From contig JBOHPP010000047.1 of assembly GCA_050731755.1 (NCBI GenBank), forward strand, positions 1 through 12,651: 12,651 bases of DNA. The letters run 5' to 3'. Below, in pieces: positions 7,304 to 12,651 of this stretch (position 1 is the stretch's first letter; each line of letters opens with the position of its first letter). The position numbers were made by a program, and so were the translations under genes. The notes under the pieces are model-generated. The model did not search any database, had not been told where the DNA came from, and saw nothing but the letters and a program-made list of their open reading frames with translations. The DNA is from JBOHPP01 sp050731755 (GTDB lineage: Bacteria; Methylomirabilota; Methylomirabilia; Rokubacteriales; CSP1-6).

Positions 7304-8770
7304 CTAGCGCTCGTCGAGAGATTGGAAGTAGTCCCTGATCTGCTCGTGGTAGTCGCGCGGCACCTGCTCGCGCGTCAGCGCATCTTCCATGGCCTTCCGA
7401 TACTGGCCGATGACGCCGAGGTAGTTGAGCCGGGACGGGGTCTTGCCGGCGCGCCCCGTCAGGTTGGTGTCGTAGCCTTCCCGGCGGCCCCTTCGACTCT
7501 CACCTTCGACACCTACGTCGTAGGGGCTGGCGCGCAGCCGCTGGCTGGCGTCGCCCTTGGGCGAGGCGCTCTTGCCCCGGCCGGGCAGGAGGCCTTCGCC
7601 CTCGCCGAAGTCCTGATCGTCGGGCCCCATGCCACCGCCCTGCCCGCGCTCACGATCGGCGCCGCGGCTGCCTTCCCGGCCACCCCGCAGGCCGCGGCCC
7701 GAGCGTTGGGCCTCTTCCATCGCGCGCAGCTTGTTGAGCGCCTTTTCCATGGCCTCCAGGGCCCGGTCCTGCTGTCCATACTCGAGCGCTTCCATGCCCT
7801 CGGAAACGTCGGAGCCCCAGTCGCCGCCGCCTTTGCGGCCGAGCCGCTCCATCTCCTCCAGCAGCTCCCGGAGCTTCTGGGGAGAGATCTGATCGGGCCG
7901 GAGCCCTCCGCTCAGCGCCTTGGATTTCCGGAAGACCATCTTGTACTGGCTGGCGGTGAAGTCGGATTGGAGGTCGGGCAGGCGGTCCACCTGCTCGAGC
8001 AGCTTGAGCCGCTCGTCGCCCTTCTTGAGAAAACTGTTGAAGTCGGGACGCTGGGTCCCGAGCGAGGTGTCCTTGAAGATCGCGCTGAGGTCGCCCGCGG
8101 TGGGGGCGCCGCCCGAGGCCGCCCGCTGGGCGAAGTCACGCTCCTCGAAGCCGGTGCGGCGGAGCGGGTCCCGCCGGGCCTGGCGTTGGTCCTTCTGCTC
8201 GAGCTCACCCCCCGAGCGCTCGCGCGCTTCCTCCTCCTCGGAAGTCGGGGACAGGCCGGGCAGGCTTCCCGACGGCAGAGAGACAGGAGGCGCCAGCACC
8301 AGAACGAGTCCGGCCACGATCGGCACCGGCAGCCAGCGCAGCTCGCGCGGGAGCACCCGCGGCACGATCTGGCGCAGCGCCAGCCCGGACACCCGGTCGC
8401 GGGCATCGGCGATCAGCGCGTCGACCAGGGGCGTACGATCGGGACGGACCGCCCACTCGAGGGTGGTGGCCACACGGTCCTGCAGCCCGAAAGACCGATC
8501 GGCGAGCTGGGCCGCATCCACCGGCGACACGCGGCGGGCAAACCCCCAGGCGGCGCCGATGACGATCCCGGCGAGCAACATTCCCCCGGCGACTGGGACG
8601 GCACCGGGGCCCAGCACGGCCTTGAACAGGAGGGCCGCTACGCCACCGACCGCCCCCCAGAACGCACCGCGCAGGGCATCGTGCTCGGCGCGACGCCAGC
8701 GCACCTGCGTCGTGACGAGCCGCACGAGGGTTTCGAGCTCCGGCTGGGCCTGCAACGCATCTGCCATCAT
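7304..8770 (-). CDS. Membrane protein with low-complexity linker, Bat operon (DUF4175-like, uncertain)
   Basis: The product is a 488-residue protein. Residues 36-52 and 58-78 form a hydrophobic hairpin, and 147-166 is a third likely membrane segment. Between them is a soluble stretch with LADRSFGLQDRVATTLEWA. After the third segment comes a long charged region: helical from 290 to 355 (RELLEEMERL, ALEAMEKALNKLRAMEEA), then Gly/Arg/Asp-rich low complexity from about 356 to 400. The C-terminal end (YRKAMEDALTREQVPRDYHEQIRDYFQSLDE, 457-487; no catalytic motif visible) resembles the tail of large membrane proteins, sometimes called DUF4175-like, found beside MoxR genes. I place the family only loosely and can give no biochemical function. 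AGGAGG at 8778-8773 is two bases after-spaced from ATG 8770 but five from the adjacent ATG 8767, so the true start may be one codon later. Its stop is three bases from the DUF58 GTG, so the two genes are surely cotranscribed. Confidence 0.75.
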   Translation of the reverse strand: MMADALQAQPELETLVRLVTTQVRWRRAEHDALRGAFWGAVGGVAALLFKAVLGPGAVPVAGGMLLAGIVIGAAWGFARRVSPVDAAQLADRSFGLQDRVATTLEWAVRPDRTPLVDALIADARDRVSGLALRQIVPRVLPRELRWLPVPIVAGLVLVLAPPVSLPSGSLPGLSPTSEEEEARERSGGELEQKDQRQARRDPLRRTGFEERDFAQRAASGGAPTAGDLSAIFKDTSLGTQRPDFNSFLKKGDERLKLLEQVDRLPDLQSDFTASQYKMVFRKSKALSGGLRPDQISPQKLRELLEEMERLGRKGGGDWGSDVSEGMEALEYGQQDRALEAMEKALNKLRAMEEAQRSGRGLRGGREGSRGADRERGQGGGMGPDDQDFGEGEGLLPGRGKSASPKGDASQRLRASPYDVGVEGESRRGRREGYDTNLTGRAGKTPSRLNYLGVIGQYRKAMEDALTREQVPRDYHEQIRDYFQSLDER

Positions 8771-8785
8771 GCCCTCCTGCCACGC

Positions 8786-9799
8786 TCAACGGAGAAAAAG
8801 ATCCCGGCCCTGGGCCACTTGTTGGCCGACGCTCTCCACGATCTCACCGACGAGCGTGTCGATGTCGACGGCCTCGGCCTCCCCCTCGAAGTTCAGGATC
8901 ACCCGGTGCCGCAGCGCGGGAGCGGCGAGCGCCTTGAGATCGTCCACACTGACGTTGTAGCGCCCCTCGGCCAGCGCCCGCACCTTGGCACCCAGCACGA
9001 GGGCCTGCGCGCCGCGCGGGCTGGCGCCGTAGCGCACGAAGCGGCGGGCGGCGTCGGGGGCTTGCTCCCATTCCGGGTGGGTGGCCATCACCACGGCCGA
9101 GGCGAAGTCGCGCACGTGGGAGGCGACGGGGACCTCGCGGATCAGCTCCCGGTAGCTCAGCACGGTGGGCCCCGTGATCACCCGCTCGATGCTGACGTGC
9201 CGGGTGTGGGTGGTGCGATCGATGATGGCGTTCAGCTCCTCGAGCGCCGGGTAGCGGACTCGCAGCTTGAAGATGAACCGGTCGAGCTGGGCCTCCGGCA
9301 GGGGGTACGTGCCCTCCATCTCGATGGGGTTCTGTGTGGCCAGGACGAAGAACGGGGCAGGCAGCGGGCGCGAAGCGCCGCCGACCGTCACCGCGCCTTC
9401 CTGCATCCCTTCCAGGAGGGCCGACTGCGTCTTGGGCGTCGCTCGGTTGATCTCGTCGGCGAGCAGGATGTGGCCGAAGATCGGCCCCTGCTGGAACTGG
9501 AAGTGCTTCCGGCCGTCCGCGTCCTCCACGATGATGTTCGTGCCGCTGATGTCGGCCGGCATCAAGTCCGGGGTGAACTGGATCCGCGAGAACGACAGGT
9601 CCAGGCTCTCGGCCAGCGTCTTGATGAGCAGCGTCTTGCCCAGACCGGGCACCCCTTCCAGAAGCACGTGGCCGCCGGCAAACATGCCGATGAGGACGTG
9701 GTCGATGATGTCGCGCTGTCCGACGATGATCTTCTCGACCTCGGCCCGCAGCGCGTTGAAGCCGGCGACGAACTCCTGAACCCGCGCGTCCTGCGTCAT
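8786..9799 (-). CDS. MoxR-family AAA+ ATPase, first gene of the Bat operon
   Basis: This 337-residue protein is a textbook MoxR ATPase. Walker A is GVPGLGKT (49-56), followed by the MoxR segments FTPDLMPADISGTNII (75-90) and FQQGPIFGHILLADEINRA (102-120), the latter containing Walker B DEIN. It also has TPKTQSALLEGMQE (121-134), sensor 1 ATQNP (154-158), EGTYPLPEAQLDRF (162-175) and a C-terminal lid with GASPRGAQAL. MoxR proteins act as chaperone-like ATPases with VWA-domain partners, here probably the triple-VWA and DUF58 proteins. ATG 9799 was chosen because AGGAG lies six bases before it and homology begins right after; the open frame continues upstream to 9997 but that part crosses the promoter and the glycosyltransferase gene. 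It precedes the membrane-protein gene by 15 bases. The cytoplasmic location follows from the lack of any signal or membrane segment. Confidence 0.95.
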   Translation of the reverse strand: MTQDARVQEFVAGFNALRAEVEKIIVGQRDIIDHVLIGMFAGGHVLLEGVPGLGKTLLIKTLAESLDLSFSRIQFTPDLMPADISGTNIIVEDADGRKHFQFQQGPIFGHILLADEINRATPKTQSALLEGMQEGAVTVGGASRPLPAPFFVLATQNPIEMEGTYPLPEAQLDRFIFKLRVRYPALEELNAIIDRTTHTRHVSIERVITGPTVLSYRELIREVPVASHVRDFASAVVMATHPEWEQAPDAARRFVRYGASPRGAQALVLGAKVRALAEGRYNVSVDDLKALAAPALRHRVILNFEGEAEAVDIDTLVGEIVESVGQQVAQGRDLFLR

Positions 9800-9865
9800 C
9801 GAGCGCTCCTCTCTCCGGATGCGCGGAGGGCACCCGGACGCTTTACCGCTTTCGCTTGATTCGAT

Positions 9866-9894
9866 TCTATAGGCAGAGGCAAGGTTGCCGCCAA
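9866..9894 (-). promoter_or_regulatory. Candidate sigma70-type promoter of the Bat/MoxR operon
   Basis: On the minus strand TTGGCG (9894-9889) and TATAGA (9871-9866) are separated by exactly 17 bases, each matching four of six consensus positions. They lie in the most A+T-rich patch of this gap. Transcription would begin near 9859, giving a leader of about 60 bases before moxR. No other promoter-like sequence is evident within the five-gene unit. Confidence 0.55.
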
Positions 9895-9900
9895 GAGAAC

Positions 9901-9925
9901 CGTCCGGGCCGGCCGGGGCCGGACG
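9901..9925 (-). terminator. GC-rich hairpin after the glycosyltransferase gene, possible terminator
   Basis: CGTCCGG (9901-9907) pairs with CCGGACG (9919-9925), and two more pairs form past a bulged G. The hairpin starts 13 bases beyond the glycosyltransferase stop and ends just before the -35 box of the Bat operon promoter. The following minus-strand bases, GTTCTCTTGG, are only moderately T-rich, so termination would be inefficient or factor-assisted. Confidence 0.4.
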
Positions 9926-9938
9926 CCCTGGCCCGCCG

Positions 9939-10985
9939 TCACCCGGCCCGCACCGGCAGCAGACGGCGGTAGACGCCCAGGTATCCCTCCAGCTCACGCG
10001 CGGGCGGGTAGAGCGCCTGCAGGCGCTGCCGGCCCGCGGCGCCCAGGCGGCGTCGCAACTCGGGATCGGCTTCCAGCTCGGCGGCCCGCGACTCGAGCTC
10101 GGCCTCGTCGCGGAAGAGGAATCCGGTGATGCCGTCCTCGATCAGGGACCGGTTTCCGTCGATGTCGGAGGCCAGCACGGCCCGGCTCATCGCCAGCGCC
10201 TCCAGGACCGAGTTGGCCATCCCGCCCTCCGACACCGAGCAGTTCAGCACCACGTCAGCCTGGGCGAGCAACGACGCCATCTGCCGATGGGGCACGGCGC
10301 CCACGTGGCGCGCCCAGGTCGCCGCGTCGAGCGCACGCCACAGCGCTTCGCCTTCCTCGGGATCCAGCACCGGCCCCGCGTAGAGCAGCCGGGCCCGAGG
10401 CCGGCGCGCCACGAGCCGGCCGAGCGGGCCAAGCGGCAAGCGGGGGCGCTTCACCGGACGGATGCCGGCCGGGAACACGAACAGCACTCGGTCCGGTGGG
10501 AGCGCCCACCGTCCCGCCAGATCGAACGGCTCCCCGGCCGGCAGCGCCACCGACTGCGGGATCGTCACCAGACGCGCGCGGAGGTCGGGGAGCGCGCCGG
10601 CGATTCGGTCGCCTATCGACTCGTGGAACACGACCACCGTGGCGGCCCCCTCGAGGACACGGCGCACCAGAGGCGCTCGCTCGGGATCGAACAGATCGTG
10701 GTTGGCGTCGGTTCCCGTCAGGGTCACCACGAGCGGCAGCTCCATCCGGCGGGCCAGCCGGAGGGCGAACGGCCCGACGCGGTAGGCGTGAAAGGCGTGG
10801 ATCAGCGACGGCGCGAACGCCTCCACGGCGGTCTCCACCGCGGCCGGCGGCGTTGCGGCGAGGTCCCACACCCTGACGTCGACACCGCGCTCGGTGAGGC
10901 CGCGGGCGATGCGGTCGACGGTCACCGCGTTCCCGCGAACCGACGGGAAGGCGAAGGGCGTGAGAAGCGTGACGCGCGGCGGCAT
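9939..10985 (-). CDS. GT4-type glycosyltransferase
   Basis: A 348-residue cytoplasmic GT-B glycosyltransferase. The N-terminal acceptor half opens RVTLLTPFAFPSVRGNAVTV (4-23) and carries VVTLTGTDANHD (86-97) and TIPQSV (141-146). The donor half begins FPAGIRPVKRP (171-181), with Arg176 and Lys179 in the usual phosphate-contact place. It has GAVPHRQMASLLAQADVVLN (229-248), and SEGGMANSVLEAL (252-264), where Glu253 and Glu262 stand for the retaining GT4 E-x7-E motif but with eight residues between. No substrate can be assigned. The LTGTD, PQS, EGG-A-N and VLAS-I-GN features recall the SenB/TIGR04348 selenosugar-synthase group, but no senA or senC is adjacent, so ordinary GT4 is the safer call. 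ATG 10985 was chosen since the fold starts immediately; it lacks an SD sequence, although TATCCT lies six bases upstream. It is divergent from the zinc-finger gene. Confidence 0.85.
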   Translation of the reverse strand: MPPRVTLLTPFAFPSVRGNAVTVDRIARGLTERGVDVRVWDLAATPPAAVETAVEAFAPSLIHAFHAYRVGPFALRLARRMELPLVVTLTGTDANHDLFDPERAPLVRRVLEGAATVVVFHESIGDRIAGALPDLRARLVTIPQSVALPAGEPFDLAGRWALPPDRVLFVFPAGIRPVKRPRLPLGPLGRLVARRPRARLLYAGPVLDPEEGEALWRALDAATWARHVGAVPHRQMASLLAQADVVLNCSVSEGGMANSVLEALAMSRAVLASDIDGNRSLIEDGITGFLFRDEAELESRAAELEADPELRRRLGAAGRQRLQALYPPARELEGYLGVYRRLLPVRAG

Positions 10986-10991
10986 GGCGAG

Positions 10992-10997
10992 AGGATA
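10992..10997 (-). promoter_or_regulatory. Possible -10 element giving a leaderless glycosyltransferase mRNA
   Basis: The minus strand reads TATCCT, ending six bases before the glycosyltransferase ATG, a spacing that would place the transcript start on the start codon. It would explain the lack of an SD sequence. Only four of six positions match the consensus and no -35 is clear. The A+T-rich patch at 11061-11067 could instead supply this promoter. Confidence 0.3.
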
Positions 10998-11061
10998 CGT
11001 GGATCGCCGGGTCCCGTCCAGCCGGCTCCCAGAATCCGGGAGACCCGGGCCGGCATCTACA

Positions 11062-11067
11062 TATAAT
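11062..11067 (+). promoter_or_regulatory. Perfect TATAAT -10 element of the zinc-finger gene
   Basis: TATAAT is an exact consensus -10 hexamer in a very G+C-rich context. It ends eight bases before ATG 11076, so transcription should start at or within two or three bases of that codon. The -35 position (11039-11044, GGAGAC) does not match the consensus, so an activator or another sigma factor may be needed. Confidence 0.55.
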
Positions 11068-11075
11068 GGATGGCG

Positions 11076-11357
11076 ATGTCGGAATCTGGGGACGCGTCGG
11101 ACCCATCGGCGGCGGAGCAGGCGGACATCGAGTGTCGGCAGATCGCTGAGATCCTGGCCGATTACCTCGACGGCACCCTCCCCAAGCGAACGGCCGACCT
11201 GCTCGAATGGCACATTGACGCCTGCTCCCCCTGCATCGCCTTCGTGAACACGTACCGGGGCACGATCCAGGCCACCCGCAGTCTCCGCGACCTCGAAGTC
11301 CCGACCGAACTGAAGAACCGCCTGCTATCCGTCCTGCGCGCCACCAAGCCGGATTAG
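11076..11357 (+). CDS. Small zinc-finger protein of the anti-sigma (ZAS / zf-HC2) type
   Basis: This 93-residue soluble protein has the ZAS zinc-site pattern: Cys20 in the first helix, then His46-x3-Cys50-x2-Cys53 (HIDACSPC). The helix-loop sequence IAEILADYLDGTLPKRTADLLEWH (23-46) is typical of anti-sigma zinc domains (C-x-x-x-x-x-L-x-x-Y-L-D-G-x-L). In that family the domain binds a sigma factor and may respond to thiol oxidation. No sigma gene is adjacent in the window and there is no membrane segment, so it could also be a free-standing zf-HC2 regulator. Start choice: ATG 11070 is in frame two codons earlier, but the TATAAT at 11062-11067 would start transcription about 11074, and no SD sequence is present, so a leaderless start at 11076 is preferred. 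Its stop codon overlaps the stop of the convergent phnE by four bases (11354-11357). Confidence 0.8.
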   Translation: MSESGDASDPSAAEQADIECRQIAEILADYLDGTLPKRTADLLEWHIDACSPCIAFVNTYRGTIQATRSLRDLEVPTELKNRLLSVLRATKPD

Positions 11358-12196
11358 ACCAACCTCGCGCGTAGCCAGGCACTCAGCGCGTCCACCAACG
11401 TCACCATCAGGTAGACGGCCAGGATCAGCGTCAGCAGCTGCTGCTCGTGGAACAGGCTGATGGCGAAGTGGATCCGCTGCCCCAGCCCGCCCGCCCCCAC
11501 GAAGCCCATGATGGCCGCCGCCCGAATGTTCACCTCCCACCGGTACAGGGCGTACGACGCGAACTGGGGCAGGGCCTGGGGCAGGATGCCGTAGAGGACG
11601 ATCCCGAGCCGGCTGGCTCCGGTCGACTGCAGCGCCTCCAGCGGACGCGGATCGACATCCTCCAAAACCTCGCCGAAGAGCTTGCCCAGCACCCCGCCGG
11701 TGTGCACGCCCAGCGCCAGAACCCCGGGAAACGGACCGAGCCCGACGATGAAGACGAAGATGAGCGCCCACACGATCTCGGGAACGGTGCGGAGCACGGC
11801 GAGCACGCTCTTGGCCACGGCGTACACGGCGAGGCGGACGGCCCGGTCGCCCGGGCCCAGGCGCTGGCCCTCGTAGAGGATCCCGCGGTAGAGGATGGTC
11901 CGGGTGGCGGTCAGGGCCAGCGGGAAGGCGACGCACACCGAGAGCACCGAGCCGATCAACGAGATGGCGAACGTCTCAACCGCGCCGTCCAGCGCATCGC
12001 GCAGGGCGCGCGGCGAGAGGTCGGGCGGGAAGAGCTTGCTCACGTAGGCGGCGATCTGGCCGAGCGCTTCGCCGCTGAGCAACGTGGCCACGTCGACGCG
12101 GGTGCCGTGATACGACCAGATGACGAGCGCAACGACTCCGGCGGCGGTCAGCCCGGGCCCCCAGCGGGGAGCGGGGATCGCAGCCAGACGCGCCAT
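11354..12196 (-). CDS. phnE: Phosphonate-type ABC transporter permease, PhnE family (second copy)
   Basis: A 280-residue inner-membrane permease of the PhnE family, which forms the channel for phosphonate, phosphite or related anion uptake with PhnC (ATPase) and PhnD (binding protein). Hydrophobic segments lie near residues 15-29, 75-97, 122-138, 141-165, 213-235 and 252-272. The cytoplasmic EAA loop that docks the ATPase is at 187-210 (LEALQSTGASRLGIVLYGIL then PQALP), followed by the family signature GFVGAGGLGQRI (231-242). ATG 12196 lies one base after the stop of the upstream permease (TGAGATG) and lacks a strong SD sequence, so translation is probably coupled. An extended reading back to 12247 overlaps the neighbour and adds no membrane-like sequence. 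The exact substrate cannot be told from the permease alone. Confidence 0.9.
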   Translation of the reverse strand: MARLAAIPAPRWGPGLTAAGVVALVIWSYHGTRVDVATLLSGEALGQIAAYVSKLFPPDLSPRALRDALDGAVETFAISLIGSVLSVCVAFPLALTATRTILYRGILYEGQRLGPGDRAVRLAVYAVAKSVLAVLRTVPEIVWALIFVFIVGLGPFPGVLALGVHTGGVLGKLFGEVLEDVDPRPLEALQSTGASRLGIVLYGILPQALPQFASYALYRWEVNIRAAAIMGFVGAGGLGQRIHFAISLFHEQQLLTLILAVYLMVTLVDALSAWLRARLV

Positions 12197-12197
12197 C

Positions 12198-12651
12198 TCA
12201 GCCGACGACCTTGGCCCGCACGCGACCGCTGACGAAGTCCACGGCACCGACGAGAGCGAGGAGCACCGCGAGCAGCGTCAACACCTCGTCGAACTGGAAC
12301 ATCCGCATGCTCAGCTCGATCTGCTGGCCGAGCCCCCCGGCCCCGACGAAGCCGAGGATCGCCGAGGCCCGGATCGCGCATTCCCAGCGGTAGAGCGTGT
12401 AGGCGACGACATTGGGCATCGCCTGGGGCAGCAGGCCGTACAGCACGACGGCGAGCCGCGAGGCGCCGGCCGCGCGCAGCGTCTCCAGGGGCCGCGGATT
12501 GGCGGATTCCAGGATCTCCGAGTAGACCTTGCCCAGCATCCCGCCGTAGGCCACCCCGATGGCCAGGACGCCCGGGAACGGCCCCAGCCCGACCGCGCGC
12601 ACGAACATGAAGGCCCACACGAACTCCGGGATCGATCTGAACACGGAGAGC
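12198..12651 (-). CDS. phnE: Phosphonate-type ABC transporter permease, PhnE family (first copy, 5' end beyond the window)
   Basis: About 150 C-terminal residues are visible; the first half lies outside the right edge. They contain SIPEFVWAFMFVRAVGLGPF, the EAA loop PRPLETLRAAGASRLAVVLY followed by GLLPQAMP, and the signature ILGFVGAGGLGQQIELSMRMF, then a last membrane segment (LLAVLLALVGAVDFVSG). It resembles the downstream permease closely over this region, so the pair is a diverged duplication that probably forms a heterodimeric channel. Tandem phnE genes are known in several bacterial phnCDE-type operons. Residues continue in frame to the edge (LSVFRSIPE), so there is no real start within the window. 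Confidence 0.9.
   Translation of the reverse strand, partial: LSVFRSIPEFVWAFMFVRAVGLGPFPGVLAIGVAYGGMLGKVYSEILESANPRPLETLRAAGASRLAVVLYGLLPQAMPNVVAYTLYRWECAIRASAILGFVGAGGLGQQIELSMRMFQFDEVLTLLAVLLALVGAVDFVSGRVRAKVVG

Noticed and set aside
6434..9859. A plus-strand frame open for 1141 codons opposite the moxR, membrane-protein and DUF58 genes.
   Set aside because: In DNA this rich in G+C, the strand opposite real genes is often stop-free. The translation is low-complexity and rich in Arg, Gly, His and Leu with no domain pattern, while the minus strand has three recognisable proteins.

Overview
The window is very G+C-rich (about two-thirds by eye), gene-dense bacterial chromosome with short intergenic gaps. 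It has no rRNA, tRNA, insertion sequence or CRISPR array that I can see. The gene families and base composition suit an uncultured high-GC soil or sediment bacterium of the Rokubacteria/Methylomirabilota or deltaproteobacterial kind. That placement is inference only, since no phylogenetic marker is present.

Layout from left to right. (1) At 1-359 (minus) is the N-terminal part of a galactose-1-phosphate uridylyltransferase (GalT) family enzyme, cut by the window edge. (2) At 415-657 (plus) is a small glutaredoxin that a standard gene caller would miss. Its redox motif is encoded TGA-Gly-Pro-Cys, so the first redox residue is most likely selenocysteine, and a hairpin fitting a bacterial SECIS element lies just downstream of the TGA. 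A perfect 14-bp palindrome containing TATGAT on both strands sits between this gene and galT and may be a shared two-way -10 element. (3) From 9799 down to 647 (minus) is a five-gene Bat/MoxR-type operon. In transcription order it encodes a MoxR AAA+ ATPase, a membrane protein with a low-complexity region, a DUF58 protein, a 1452-residue membrane protein with three von Willebrand A (VWA) domains plus a glutamine-amidotransferase-like domain, and an exported TPR protein. Gaps are 3 to 32 bases, and a good sigma70-like promoter precedes moxR. (4) At 9939-10985 (minus) is a GT4-type glycosyltransferase, separated from the Bat operon promoter by a GC-rich hairpin. (5) At 11076-11357 (plus) is a small zinc-finger protein of the anti-sigma (ZAS/zf-HC2) type with a perfect TATAAT eight bases before its start, suggesting a leaderless mRNA. 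(6) At 11354-12651 (minus) are two tandem PhnE-type phosphonate ABC transporter permeases, the upstream one cut by the window edge.

The Bat genes probably form one envelope-associated module: the MoxR ATPase acting with VWA proteins, with the TPR protein as a periplasmic scaffold. The two permeases would be the membrane channel of a phosphonate or phosphite importer whose PhnC and PhnD partners should lie beyond the right edge. The most notable element is the hidden selenoprotein glutaredoxin at 415-657, which is read correctly only if the internal UGA is decoded as selenocysteine.
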